Origin: Puerhibacterium puerhi | Lineage (GTDB): Bacteria > Actinomycetota > Actinomycetes > Actinomycetales > Cellulomonadaceae | Length of the DNA: 62,677 bases | Assembly: GCF_009846865.1 (NCBI RefSeq) | Contig: NZ_WUWN01000012.1 | Location: 36,688-99,364, forward strand | Reading direction: 5' to 3' | In this document: positions 1-8,433 of the stretch, one piece after another | Position numbering within the stretch: the first letter of the stretch is position 1 | Layout of the letters: every line of letters begins with the position of its first letter | Notes under the pieces: generated by a model | What the model saw: only the letters and a program-made list of their open reading frames with translations | What the model was told of the DNA's origin: nothing | Databases searched by the model: none | Made by a program: the position numbers and the translations under genes

Positions 1-430
1 GATGCTGCCCGTCAGATCGCCGTCCTCGGCGTCGCTCGCGGTGACGCCGGCGAGCGGGTCGAACGCGGCGCCCTGGGGCACCTCGGCGTCGTCCGCGCCG
101 GTGATGACCGGGGCGGCGTCGTCCGGCTCGGGGTCGCTGCCCCCGTCGCCGGGGTCGCTGCCCCCGTCGCCGGGGTCGCTGCCGGTGGTCTCGGTGACGG
201 TGACGGTGCGGGTGACGGTGGTGGTCTGGCCGGCGGTGTCGGTGACGGTGTAGGTCAGCTCGTAGGTGCCGGGCGTGGTGGTGTCGACGGTGCCGCCGAC
301 CTCGATGCTGCCCGTCAGATCGCCGTCCTCGGCGTCGCTCGCGGTGACGCCGGCGAGCGGGTCGAACGCGGCGCCCTGGGGCACCTCGGCGTCGTCCGCG
401 CCGGTGATGACCGGGGCGGCGTCGTCCGGC
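1..430. repeat. 127-bp exact direct repeat (1-127 and 304-430) in the Ig-like region
   Basis: Bases 1-127 recur without a mismatch at 304-430, a period of 303 bp or 101 codons. Each copy encodes the start of an Ig-like domain. The identity is at DNA level, which indicates recent duplication or ongoing homogenisation. Confidence 0.9.
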
Positions 431-2061
431 GCGGGCGCGGCGAGCGGCTGCACCCGGACCGACGAGGTGGCCAGGGGGACGTCGACGGCGTCGATCGCCG
501 GGAGCACCGTGACCCTGAGCGCCGTGACGCTGAACGTCTCGCCCGGCGCCGGGTCCGGGTTCGGCTGGCTGTTGACCGTCAGGCTCAGGATCTGGGAGAG
601 GACACCCTCGAGGACCGGGTCCAGGGTGGTGAGCACGCTGCGGACGGCGCCGCCGAGGACGTCGTCGACGACCGTGCCGCCGGCGGAGAGGACCGGCGAG
701 AGCGCCCCGCCGATCGCGGGCACGAGCTCGGTCAGCAGCGGCTCCGTCACGGCACCGACGATGTCGTCGGTGGGGATCGACAGGCCGAGGAGGCGGATCG
801 ACCCGCTCACGTCGACCTCGGGCTCCGTCCCGGTCTGGCCCAGAAAGTCCCCGAGCGTGCCGTGCAGGCTCACCGCGACGTCGCTGCTGACGAGCCCGAT
901 GCCGCCGAGGAGCCGCACGGTGGGCGTGAGCGACACGTCGACTGTGGTGTTGCGCAGGGCGGTGTCGACGGCGGCGGTGGTTCGGTCGACGAGCTCGCCG
1001 AGGAGCTCGGCGATCGTGTCGGTGATCCGGGTGATCTCGGAGGCGGTCAGCAGCTCGGTGTTCGGCGCCAGGCCGTTGAGATCACCGCCGTGGAGCATCG
1101 CCAGGTCGACGGTGATGTCGCCGCTGGCGAGGTCGATGCTGACGAGCCCGTTCTCGCTCACGAGCGGGGTGGCGAGCAGCTCGTCGCTGACCGCGCTGAG
1201 GTCGACGGTCGCGGTCAGGCGCGGGGAGCCGAGGTCGAGCGCCACCAGGCCGAGAACGTCGACCGAGACCACGTCCAGCGTGCCGAGGGTCTGCTGGACA
1301 GCGCCGTTCGGCCCGAGCAGGCCCCCGACCGTGGACTCCACCTCGTCCGTGGTCGCGCCCAGCGTGTCGGCGAGGGTGCCCACGAGCGGGCTCGAGACCT
1401 TCAGGTCCGCGCCGGCGACGACGTAGTCGCTGCTCGTTCCGGTCGCGGTCGTCTGGGTCGCGGAGGACGCGAGCGCGCCGAGCCCGAGGCTGACCTCGTC
1501 GACGACCTGGTCGGTGAGCCCGGCCACCCCGAGGCGGTCGAGCAGCGCGGTGGCGTCGAGCCGAGCGAGGTCGGTGCCCGGGTGGTCCCGGACGGCGCCG
1601 AGGTTGATCGCGCCGTCGTCGGTCACGGCACCCGATGCGGCCGTGGCGTTGTCGCCGTCGGGCGCGTGGGCGTACCCGTTGAGGAGACCGGCGCCGGCGG
1701 CCGGCCCCAGGTCGAGCAGCCCGGCGTTGGTGCCGTCGCCGATCACGGGGATGCCGAGGGTGCCGAGCCCGACGCCGACGAGCCGCTCCAGCAGCCCGAC
1801 GTCGATGCTCGCCGTGTCGGCCTCGGGCGACCCGATCGAGGCGGACCGGGCGCCGACGAGCTCGGCGAGGCTCAGGCCCAGCAGGTCCGCGTCGAGGAAC
1901 TCGGCGGTCGCCCGCGCCTCCTCCTGCGGCGCTCCGTCGGCGGCGCTCGCTCCGCCGACCGAGGCGGTGACGGCGACCGCCGCCGCTCCGGCGGCCGCGA
2001 CCGCTCGCTTCGCCCACAGGCGCGCCCCCAGGCGCGCGCGGACGGACTTCCGTTCTGACAT
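1..2061 (-). CDS. choice-of-anchor G family secreted protein with Ig-like repeats (3' end missing)
   Basis: The frame is open from an ATG at 2061 to the left edge, so only the first 687 codons are visible. The N terminus is an export signal: Arg/Lys-rich start, an Ala/Val-rich hydrophobic core near residues 18-40 and an ASA cleavage-like site. Residues ~45-530 form the long Leu/Asp/Thr-rich body typical of actinobacterial choice-of-anchor G proteins, with no catalytic motif. From residue ~543 an Ig-like domain of the DUF5011/HYR type begins (PVITGADDAEVPQGAAFDP, later YTVTDTAGQTTTV). A GSDPGDG linker repeat follows and then an exact second copy of the Ig start. A G-rich Shine-Dalgarno-like stretch precedes the ATG. 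A C-terminal LPxTG or similar anchor would lie outside the window. Likely a surface or secreted structural protein; partners unknown. Confidence 0.8.
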   Translation of the reverse strand, partial: MSERKSVRARLGARLWAKRAVAAAGAAAVAVTASVGGASAADGAPQEEARATAEFLDADLLGLSLAELVGARSASIGSPEADTASIDVGLLERLVGVGLGTLGIPVIGDGTNAGLLDLGPAAGAGLLNGYAHAPDGDNATAASGAVTDDGAINLGAVRDHPGTDLARLDATALLDRLGVAGLTDQVVDEVSLGLGALASSATQTTATGTSSDYVVAGADLKVSSPLVGTLADTLGATTDEVESTVGGLLGPNGAVQQTLGTLDVVSVDVLGLVALDLGSPRLTATVDLSAVSDELLATPLVSENGLVSIDLASGDITVDLAMLHGGDLNGLAPNTELLTASEITRITDTIAELLGELVDRTTAAVDTALRNTTVDVSLTPTVRLLGGIGLVSSDVAVSLHGTLGDFLGQTGTEPEVDVSGSIRLLGLSIPTDDIVGAVTEPLLTELVPAIGGALSPVLSAGGTVVDDVLGGAVRSVLTTLDPVLEGVLSQILSLTVNSQPNPDPAPGETFSVTALRVTVLPAIDAVDVPLATSSVRVQPLAAPAPDDAAPVITGADDAEVPQGAAFDPLAGVTASDAEDGDLTGSIEVGGTVDTTTPGTYELTYTVTDTAGQTTTVTRTVTVTETTGSDPGDGGSDPGDGGSDPEPDDAAPVITGADDAEVPQGAAFDPLAGVTASDAEDGDLTGSI
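131..181. repeat. 21-bp tandem repeat encoding a Gly/Asp/Ser linker
   Basis: About 2.4 copies of a 21-bp unit encode a GDGGSDP linker between the Ig-like domains of the surface protein. The period is a multiple of three, so copy number can change without a frameshift. Confidence 0.75.
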
Positions 2062-2302
2062 GCGTTCCCCCCACACGACGTCACGCCGGAGGGAAGGGCG
2101 TACCGCCCCGCCCCCGGCCCGCCCGCACACCCGCGGGCGAGCGCCCAGGGTGGGGGAGCCGGTGCGGCGTCGCCGGGGGATGCGTGCGCGAGCGGCCAGA
2201 AATTCACCCCGCGATTCACCTCAACTTCGAGGCGAACCGGACGAAAAGGGGAAACGAAGAATACCCATCACCCGGCGACCGGCGCGCGCCTCCGGGAACG
2301 CA

Positions 2303-2337
2303 CCGAGCCCCCCGGACGGGACGTCCGGGGGGCTCGG
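2303..2337. terminator. intrinsic terminator after fabF
   Basis: Perfect 15-bp inverted repeat (2303-2317 and 2323-2337) with a 5-nt loop, 18 bp beyond the fabF stop. It should end the leftward fab operon transcript before the surface-protein gene. No U-tract is visible, as is usual in actinobacteria. Confidence 0.8.
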
Positions 2338-2354
2338 GGGAGCGGTGCGGCGGC

Positions 2355-3599
2355 TCAGGCGCTGGCCACGACCAGCGCCACGTTGTGGCCGCCGAAGCCG
2401 AAGGAGTTGTTGACCGCGACGATGTCGCCGTCGGGCAGCTTCTCCGGCGTGTTGCGCACGAGCGGCACCTGCAGCTCCGGGTCGGGGTTGTCGACGTTGA
2501 TCGTCGGCGGGGCGAGGCGCTCCTGGACCGCCTTGACCGCGAAGAGCGTCTCCAGCGCGCCGGCGCCGCCCAGCAGGTGCCCGGTCATCGACTTGGTGGC
2601 CGACAGCTGCACGTGGTCGGCCTCGGCCCCGAGCAGGGTACGGATCGACTTGGTCTCGGTGAGGTCGCCGACCTTGGTCGAGGTGGCGTGGGCGTTGACG
2701 TGCACGACGTCGGCCCCGGTCACCTGGGCGTCCTCGAGCGCGCGGCGCATCGCGGCGACCTGGCCCTTGCCCTCGGGGTCGGGGGAGGTGATGTGGTACG
2801 CGTCGGACGACAGGCCGACGCCGGCGATCTTGGCGTAGACGCGGGCGCCGCGGGCGGCGGCGTGCTCGGCCGACTCCAGCACCAGCACGGCCGCGCCCTC
2901 GCCGATCACGAAGCCGTCGCGGTCGACGTCGTACGGGCGCGAGGCGCGCTGCGGGTCGTCGTTGCGCAGCGACAGCGTGCGCGAGGCGGCGAACGCGGCG
3001 ATCGGCATCGGGTGGATGGTCGCCTCCGTGCCGCCGGCCACGACGACGTCGGCCCGGCCGGTGCGGATCATGTCGACGGCGTAGCCAATGGCCTCCGCAC
3101 CGGACGCGCACGCCGAGACGAGCGCGTGCGCGCCGGCCTGGGCGCCGAGCTCGAGCGACACGTACGCGACGGGGGAGTTCGGCATGAGCATCGGCACCGT
3201 CATCGGCAGCATGCGCCGGGCGCCGCGCTCCTTGAGGGTGTCCCAGCCGTCCAGCGTGGTCCAGATGCCGCCGATGCCCGAGGACACGACCGCGCCGAGC
3301 CGCTCGCCGTCGACCTCGGGGGAGCCGGCGTCGGCCCACGCCTCGCGCGCCGCGACCATCGCGTACTGCGTGGACGGGTCCATGCGCTTGATCTCCGGCC
3401 GGGAGAGCACCTCGGAGGGGGCGACCTTGATGGTCGCCGCGAACGTCACGGGCAGCTCGTACTTCTCGGCCCAGTCGTTGTCGAGGGTGCGCGCACCCGA
3501 CTCGCCCGCCAGCGCCGCTGCCCAGGTGGAGGGCGCGTCGCCGCCCAGGGGCGTGGTGGCGCCGAGTCCGGTGACGACGACGTCGCGTGCTGCGGTCAT
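2355..3599 (-). CDS. fabF: beta-ketoacyl-ACP synthase II
   Basis: Elongating condensing enzyme of type II fatty-acid synthesis: it extends acyl-ACP with malonyl-ACP in the cytosol. The 414-residue length is normal. The catalytic triad is visible: Cys164 in SACASGAEA, His304 in NAHATST and His341 in KSMTGHLLGG. The C terminus carries the glycine-rich NNSFGFGGHN signature. It is the last gene of fabD-fabH-acpP-fabF, separated from acpP by 164 bp without another gene, and is followed by a strong terminator. The residue after the first catalytic His is Ala instead of the usual Gly (AHATST versus AHGTST), a conservative change. KasA-type enzymes of mycobacteria are the close functional equivalents. 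Confidence 0.96.
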   Translation of the reverse strand: MTAARDVVVTGLGATTPLGGDAPSTWAAALAGESGARTLDNDWAEKYELPVTFAATIKVAPSEVLSRPEIKRMDPSTQYAMVAAREAWADAGSPEVDGERLGAVVSSGIGGIWTTLDGWDTLKERGARRMLPMTVPMLMPNSPVAYVSLELGAQAGAHALVSACASGAEAIGYAVDMIRTGRADVVVAGGTEATIHPMPIAAFAASRTLSLRNDDPQRASRPYDVDRDGFVIGEGAAVLVLESAEHAAARGARVYAKIAGVGLSSDAYHITSPDPEGKGQVAAMRRALEDAQVTGADVVHVNAHATSTKVGDLTETKSIRTLLGAEADHVQLSATKSMTGHLLGGAGALETLFAVKAVQERLAPPTINVDNPDPELQVPLVRNTPEKLPDGDIVAVNNSFGFGGHNVALVVASA

Positions 3600-3763
3600 G
3601 AGACTGCTCCCGTGGTCGAAGGAAGGTGAGGGTGCGTCAGCGGCGGGCGGGCGTGCGGCGCCGCGCGGAGAGCGCGACGGCGGCGGGCCGGGGTCACCGG
3701 CCCTGCCGCCGTCGGCGTGCCCGCGCGAGTGGATGCCGCACGGGCCGTGCGTGAGGCGAGGGC

Positions 3764-4012
3764 TCAGCCCTGGGCGCCGGCGATGAACTTCACGGCGTCG
3801 CCGACGGTCGTGAGGTTCTTGACCTCCTCGTCGGGGATGCGGACGCCGAACTTGTCCTCCGCGTGGGTCACGATCGTCATCATCGACAGCGAGTCGATGT
3901 CGAGGTCGTCGGTGAACGACTTCTCGGGCACGACGGCGTCGGTGGGCAGACCGGTCTCCTCGGCGACGATCTCGGCGAGGCCCTCGAGGATCTCCTGCTC
4001 GGTGTTAGCCAT
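3764..4012 (-). CDS. acpP: acyl carrier protein
   Basis: An 82-residue acidic protein with the invariant DSL phosphopantetheine site; Ser41 in DDLDIDSLSMM carries the 4'-phosphopantetheine arm. It shuttles acyl chains among FabD, FabH and FabF. The start is the ATG at 4012 (MANTEQE); the frame is open much further upstream through fabH, but that extension has no protein-like composition. It lies between fabH (95 bp upstream) and fabF in the conserved actinobacterial order. Confidence 0.96.
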   Translation of the reverse strand: MANTEQEILEGLAEIVAEETGLPTDAVVPEKSFTDDLDIDSLSMMTIVTHAEDKFGVRIPDEEVKNLTTVGDAVKFIAGAQG

Positions 4013-4107
4013 GATGTTCCTTCTCTTCGGTGGGTCCGGAGCCGTCGGCACCGGGACGGGCGGGTGGGCGGCCGGCCGGGAGGGCCGGGCCGCCCGCGGG
4101 GGCGAGA

Positions 4108-5112
4108 CTACGGCAGCACGACGACCTGGGCGGCGTACACCAGACCGGCCCCGAAGCCGATCTGCAGGGCGATGTCGCCGGACTTCGCCTGGCCCTCGGC
4201 GAGCAGGCGCTCGGCGGCCAGCGGCACGGACGCGGCCGACGTGTTGCCCGTCTCGGCGATGTCGCGGCCCACGACGACGTCGTCGCGCAGGCCGAGCTGC
4301 TTGATCATCTGGTCGATGATCCGCATGTTCGCCTGGTGCGGGACGAACACGTCGATGTCCTCGGGCTTCACGCCCGCGGCGGCCATCGCCTGCTGGGCGA
4401 ACTGGCCCACCTGGAAGCTCGCCCACTTGAACACGGTCGGGCCGTCCTGGCGCAGCGTCGGCCAGCCCAGCGAGGGGTCCTCGCGCAGCTCGGACCAGGA
4501 GTGCGTCTGGCGGATGGTCGTGGCCTTGGAGCCGTCGGAGCCCCAGACGGTCGGGCCGATGCCGGGGAAGTCGGACGGGCCGACCACCGCGGCGCCGGCG
4601 CCGTCGCCCAGCAGGAACGAGATCGAGCGGTCGGTCGGGTCGATGAAGTCCGACAGCTTCTCGGCGCCGACCACCAGCACGTGGCGCGCGACGCCGGAGC
4701 GCACGAGCGCGTCGGCCTGGCCGACGGCGTAGCAGTAGCCGGCGCAGGCGGCCGAGACGTCGTAGGCGGCGGCGGGGTTCGCGCCGATGCGGTCGGCGAG
4801 GATGGCCGCGGCCGACGGCGTCTGGGCGAAGTAGGTGACGGTCGAGACGATGACCGCGTCGACGTCGGCCGGCGCGATGCCGGCGGCGGCGAGGGCCTTG
4901 ACCGAGGCGGCCTCGGCGAGGTCGAGCACGTCGCGGTCGGCGCCCGCGCGGCGGCGGGTGACGATGCCCGTGCGCTGGCGGATCCACTCGTCGGACGAGT
5001 CGATCGGCCCGGCGATGTCGTCGTTGGTGACGACGTTCTCGCCGCGCTCGGCGCCCAGGCCGAGGATGCGCGAGTACCGGACGGGCTCGGCCTGCTGGAG
5101 GCGGACGGTCAT
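4108..5112 (-). CDS. fabH: beta-ketoacyl-ACP synthase III
   Basis: Initiating condensing enzyme: joins a short acyl-CoA primer to malonyl-ACP. In actinobacteria it often accepts branched primers. 334 residues, as usual for FabH. The Cys-His-Asn triad is visible: Cys123 in AACAGYCYA, His259 in VPHQANMRI and Asn290 in ETGNTSAAS. The start is the ATG at 5112 (MTVRLQQ); longer open frames upstream overlap fabD. The gap to fabD is 44 bp, consistent with one transcript. Primer preference cannot be read from sequence alone. Confidence 0.96.
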   Translation of the reverse strand: MTVRLQQAEPVRYSRILGLGAERGENVVTNDDIAGPIDSSDEWIRQRTGIVTRRRAGADRDVLDLAEAASVKALAAAGIAPADVDAVIVSTVTYFAQTPSAAAILADRIGANPAAAYDVSAACAGYCYAVGQADALVRSGVARHVLVVGAEKLSDFIDPTDRSISFLLGDGAGAAVVGPSDFPGIGPTVWGSDGSKATTIRQTHSWSELREDPSLGWPTLRQDGPTVFKWASFQVGQFAQQAMAAAGVKPEDIDVFVPHQANMRIIDQMIKQLGLRDDVVVGRDIAETGNTSAASVPLAAERLLAEGQAKSGDIALQIGFGAGLVYAAQVVVLP

Positions 5113-5156
5113 GCGGAGGGTCTCCTGTCGTGTCGAGACGGCGCGGCGGCGCGGGC

Positions 5157-6125
5157 TCAGCGGGCGGCGGCGTCGGAGTGCCGGGCGACGAGGTCGCGCG
5201 CGGCCTCGACGTCGTCCGGCGACTTCACGGCCACCAGCTCCACGCCCTTGAGCGCGCGCTTGGCCAGGCCGGTGAGCACGCCGCCGGGGGCGAGCTCGAG
5301 GATCGCGGTGACGCCGCGCGCCGCGAGCGTCTCCATGCACAGGTCCCAGCGCACCGGGGCGGTGACCTGGGCGGCGAGGCGGCCCAGCACGTCGGCGGCG
5401 GCGCCGTGGCCGTGCTCGCCGGCCTCGCGGGAGCCGTACTCGGCGCCGTCGGCGTTCGACAGCAGCGGCAGGCGCGGGTCGGCCGCGGGCCAGGCGGTGG
5501 CGACCGGCTCGAAGACCTCGCGCGCGGGGTCCATGAAGGGCGTGTGGAAGGCGCCGGCGACCTGCAGCGGGATGACGCGGGCGCGCGCCGGCGGGTTCTC
5601 CGCCAGCTTGGCGAGGTTCTCCAGCGCGCCGGCGGCCACGGTCTGGCCGCCGCCGTTGACGTTGGCCGGCCACAGCCCGGCGGCCTCGATCGCCGCGAGC
5701 ACCTCGGCGGGGTCGCCGCCGACGACGGCGCTCATGCCCGACGGCGCGGCGGCCGCGGCGTCGCCCATGGCGCGGGCGCGGCGCGAGACCAGCCCCACGG
5801 CGTCGGCGTCGTCGAGGACGCCCGCGACGGCGGCCGCGGCGAGCTCACCGACGGAGTGGCCGGCGGTCACGTCGACCACCGCGGCGGCGTCCCGCCCGTC
5901 GAGGATCACGCGCAGCGCCACCAGTGACGAGGCGACGATGAGCGGCTGGGCGACCGCGGTGTCCCGGATCGTGTCGGCGTCCGACGTCGTGCCGTGGGCG
6001 ACGAGGTCGGTGCCGGCGGCCTGGGACCAGGCGGCGAGGTGGTCAGCGACGCCCGGCAGGTCGAGCCAGGGCGCGAGCATCCCGGGGGTCTGAGAGCCCT
6101 GTCCAGGGCAGACGACGGCGAGCAC
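5157..6125 (-). CDS. fabD: malonyl-CoA:ACP transacylase
   Basis: Transfers malonate from CoA to AcpP to feed chain elongation. The family opening VCPGQGSQTPGM and the nucleophile elbow GHSVGE (Ser91) are both present. 322 residues, slightly longer than the E. coli enzyme but normal here. A GTG start at 6125 fits the alignment of the GQGSQ motif; the ATG at 6141 is out of frame. First gene of the fab operon, 92 bp downstream of fasR. A TTGT-N9-ACAA dyad in the gap matches one upstream of fasR. Confidence 0.95.
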   Translation of the reverse strand: MLAVVCPGQGSQTPGMLAPWLDLPGVADHLAAWSQAAGTDLVAHGTTSDADTIRDTAVAQPLIVASSLVALRVILDGRDAAAVVDVTAGHSVGELAAAAVAGVLDDADAVGLVSRRARAMGDAAAAAPSGMSAVVGGDPAEVLAAIEAAGLWPANVNGGGQTVAAGALENLAKLAENPPARARVIPLQVAGAFHTPFMDPAREVFEPVATAWPAADPRLPLLSNADGAEYGSREAGEHGHGAAADVLGRLAAQVTAPVRWDLCMETLAARGVTAILELAPGGVLTGLAKRALKGVELVAVKSPDDVEAARDLVARHSDAAAR

Positions 6126-6192
6126 GGGTCCACGGTGTCATGCCGCCCCGGCCGTGAGCCGTGGCGACCCGCACCATCCTCCCTCGGGGCGG

Positions 6193-6209
6193 TTGTGGGA
6201 TTCCGACAA
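6193..6209. promoter_or_regulatory. candidate FasR operator in the fabD promoter
   Basis: 17-bp dyad TTGTGGGATTCCGACAA, symmetric except at one pair, between the fasR stop and the fabD start. It shares the TTGT-N9-ACAA frame with the dyad at 7481-7497 upstream of fasR. No binding data; assigned from position and recurrence. Confidence 0.6.
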
Positions 6210-6217
6210 GGCGCGGG

Positions 6218-7438
6218 TTAGCGCCGCGACTCGAGCTGCCCGAGCGCCAGGGCCACCTGGAGCACGAAGGACTCGCGGGCGTCGAGCGGGTCCCACCCGG
6301 TGATCTCGGAGACCTTGCGCAGGCGGTAGCGCACGGTGTTGGGGTGGACGTAGAGGCGGCGGGCGGCGGCCTCGAGGGAACGACCCGTGCCGAGGTAGGC
6401 GGACAGGGTCTCCAGGACGGCGCCCGACGCCTCGCGCAGCGGCTCGTACGCCTGCGCCACCAGCGTGCGCCGGGCGCTCTCGTCGCCGGTCAGGACGCGC
6501 TCGGGCAGCAGGTCGTCGGCCATCACCGGGCGCGGCGCCTGCGGCCAGGCCGGCGCCGCGGCGAGCCCGGCCAGCGCCGCCGCCGCGGAGCGGGACGCCT
6601 CGGCCACGCTCGGCACCACCGCGCCGATCACCACGGGTCCCGGCCCGAACCGGCCGAGCAGGCCGGTCGCCGCCGCGACCAGGTCGCCCTCGCCGCCGAG
6701 CAGCAGCACGAGCCGGTCGCCGTGGATGCCCACCAGGGCGTCGCCGGCCGCGCGGCGCGCGACGCGGCGCAGGTCGGCGGTGCGCACGTCGTCCAGGCCC
6801 GACGTGGCCTCGCCGACCACGACGAGGGCCTTGCCGCGCCCGCTCCAGCCCAGCGCCGACACGCGCGAGCGCACGGAGTCGTCGCCGTCGCCGCGCACGA
6901 GCGCGTCCACGACCAGGGCCTCCAGCCGCGCGTCCCACGCGCCGCGGACCTCGGCGGCGCGCGCGTAGACCTCGGCGGCCGAGAACGCGACCTCCCGCGA
7001 GTAGCGCAGCACGGCCTCGCGCAGCTCCCGCTCGGTGCCGGGCGCGGCGATCTGGTCGGAGTGCGTCTCGACGACGTCGACGACGATCCGCACCAGCTGC
7101 AGCGTGTGCTGCAGGGAGATCGACCGGGTCAGCTCCGGCGGCGCGGCGGCGAACATCTCGCCGACGCCGTGCGGGGGCGCCGAGGGGTCGGCGAACCAGG
7201 AGACGAACGCCTTGATGCCGGCCTGGGCGACGAGCCCGACGTACGAGCGGTCCTCGGCGGGCAGCTCGCGGTACCAGGACAGCTTCTCGTCGAGGTGGCG
7301 CAGGGCCGCGGCGGCGAGGAAGCCGGTGCCCTCCCGGATCCGCTGGACGGTGGCGGCGCGGTCGTCGGCGCGTGTGTCCGGGGTGCGCGGGCTGCCGGGG
7401 GAGGCGCCCGAGGTGGCGGGCTCGGTGGAGGTCGGCAC
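6218..7438 (-). CDS. fasR: PucR-type transcriptional regulator of fatty-acid synthesis
   Basis: A PucR/CdaR-like regulator. The N-terminal ~280 residues form a sensor-like region without a known small-molecule motif, and the last ~60 residues are a helix-turn-helix (SLEAAARRLYVHPNTVRYRL). In Streptomyces the same-position gene FasR activates fabD-fabH-acpP-fabF, and Rv2242 occupies the equivalent place in M. tuberculosis. I chose the GTG at 7438 because TATCCT ends exactly 6 nt before it, predicting a leaderless mRNA. The frame is open to a GTG at 7495, but that start would place the candidate operator (7481-7497) inside the coding region. Probably senses an acyl-CoA/ACP signal; inference. 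Confidence 0.85.
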   Translation of the reverse strand: MPTSTEPATSGASPGSPRTPDTRADDRAATVQRIREGTGFLAAAALRHLDEKLSWYRELPAEDRSYVGLVAQAGIKAFVSWFADPSAPPHGVGEMFAAAPPELTRSISLQHTLQLVRIVVDVVETHSDQIAAPGTERELREAVLRYSREVAFSAAEVYARAAEVRGAWDARLEALVVDALVRGDGDDSVRSRVSALGWSGRGKALVVVGEATSGLDDVRTADLRRVARRAAGDALVGIHGDRLVLLLGGEGDLVAAATGLLGRFGPGPVVIGAVVPSVAEASRSAAAALAGLAAAPAWPQAPRPVMADDLLPERVLTGDESARRTLVAQAYEPLREASGAVLETLSAYLGTGRSLEAAARRLYVHPNTVRYRLRKVSEITGWDPLDARESFVLQVALALGQLESRR

Positions 7439-7444
7439 CCGACG

Positions 7445-7450
7445 AGGATA
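7445..7450 (-). promoter_or_regulatory. -10 element TATCCT for leaderless fasR mRNA
   Basis: Hexamer ends 6 nt before the GTG at 7438, so transcription should begin at or next to the start codon. No clear -35; an activator could compensate. Confidence 0.55.
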
Positions 7451-7480
7451 CGTGCGCACCGCCGCGTGCGCCGTCGCCGG

Positions 7481-7497
7481 TTGTCGAGAGTCCACAA
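7481..7497. promoter_or_regulatory. candidate FasR operator upstream of fasR
   Basis: 17-bp dyad TTGTCGAGAGTCCACAA centred about 50 bp upstream of the predicted fasR start point. It matches the fabD dyad (reverse complement) at 13 of 17 positions, including both TTGT/ACAA arms. It suggests autoregulation by FasR. Confidence 0.6.
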
Positions 7498-7586
7498 AGC
7501 CCGGTGCGGGGACCGGCGCACCCCGCCGACGTGCGGGGCCACATGTGCGCCGAGGCGCGCGCCTGCCGGGGTCACGGCTTTGTGGT

Positions 7587-7592
7587 TATGGT
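7587..7592 (+). promoter_or_regulatory. -10 element TATGGT, leaderless start
   Basis: Ends 6 nt before the ATG at 7599. No Shine-Dalgarno sequence lies in between. Confidence 0.55.
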
Positions 7593-7598
7593 CGGGGC

Positions 7599-8327
7599 AT
7601 GGCTCTGATGCCCCGGCTCCGTCACCTTCTCCGTCGGCCCTTCTCCGCCTCCACCGTGGGAGCGCGGCGGCCGACGTCGGCGGCGCGGCGCCTGGGCGAC
7701 ACCGTGCACGAGGACGCGCTGCGCGCGATGCTCGTCGACGACCCGAACGACGTGCGGGCCTTCCAGGCCCTCGCCGAGATCGTCCGCCGCCGGGCCGCGG
7801 AGCCCGCCCAGGAGGACCCGCTGACGGCCGCGGACGAGGAGACGGTGGCCGAGCAGCGCGAGCGCGCCGCCGACCTCGCCGTCTGGTCGCTCGCCGAGGA
7901 GCTCGCCGGGCACCCGCGCGGCTGGTACCCCCTGCTGGAGCTGGGCCGCCTGTCCCTGCAGTCCGACCCGGACGGCGCGGTGCGCCGGCTCGCGACCGCC
8001 GCCGAGCGCGACCCTCAGGGGCGGGCGCTCGCCGAGGGGCTGGAGATTTTGCGCGAGGCGGGCATGCCCGTCGAGGCGCTCGGCCTCGGCGTCGGGCACT
8101 GGCGGGCGCGCGAGCACACCCCCGAGGTGGGCCGCCACCTCGTCCTGGCCGCGCTCGAGGCCGGCCGGCCGTTCGACGCCCGGCAGCACCTCGCGAGCCT
8201 GGACCTGTACCCCGACGCCGAGGCCGTCGCGCGGATCAAGGCGGAGCTGCGCCCGGTGATGGAGGCGTACGAGGCGGGCGACGCCGCGGTGACCGCCTCG
8301 CCGTCCGACGCCGACCCGCGCCCGTAG
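7599..8327 (+). CDS. conserved hypothetical protein (TPR-like, helical)
   Basis: A 242-residue soluble, Ala/Arg/Glu-rich protein I cannot name. Beyond a basic N terminus (~25 residues) it is predicted all-helical, with repeated D-P-x-D/A-x-R-A-x-x-x-L segments resembling degenerate tetratricopeptide units (for example DPDGAVRRLATAAERDP near residue 125). No catalytic motif, signal peptide or membrane segment. The ATG at 7599 is chosen because TATGGT lies 6 nt upstream. It is divergent from fasR and convergent with aceE, sharing a bidirectional terminator. A homologue beside aceE is, to my recollection, common in related Micrococcales. A scaffold role is possible but unproven. Confidence 0.7.
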   Translation: MALMPRLRHLLRRPFSASTVGARRPTSAARRLGDTVHEDALRAMLVDDPNDVRAFQALAEIVRRRAAEPAQEDPLTAADEETVAEQRERAADLAVWSLAEELAGHPRGWYPLLELGRLSLQSDPDGAVRRLATAAERDPQGRALAEGLEILREAGMPVEALGLGVGHWRAREHTPEVGRHLVLAALEAGRPFDARQHLASLDLYPDAEAVARIKAELRPVMEAYEAGDAAVTASPSDADPRP

Positions 8328-8338
8328 GGACACCCGAA

Positions 8339-8388
8339 GCACGACGGCGGCCGGCCACCCCGCGAGGGGTGACCGGCCGCCGTCGTGC
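8339..8388. terminator. bidirectional terminator between the TPR-like gene and aceE
   Basis: 23-bp stem (8339-8361 with 8366-8388), a single mismatch and a GCGA tetraloop, located between two convergent stop codons (8327 and 8434). It should terminate both transcripts. Confidence 0.88.
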
Positions 8389-8433
8389 TGCGCGGGCCGG
8401 GTCAGGCCGTCGGCACCGTCGTCGGCACCGCCG

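Noticed and set aside
2355-7438. Polyketide or specialised lipid cluster
   Set aside because: The gene set is the housekeeping fabD-fabH-acpP-fabF operon with FasR; no extra tailoring or modular genes.
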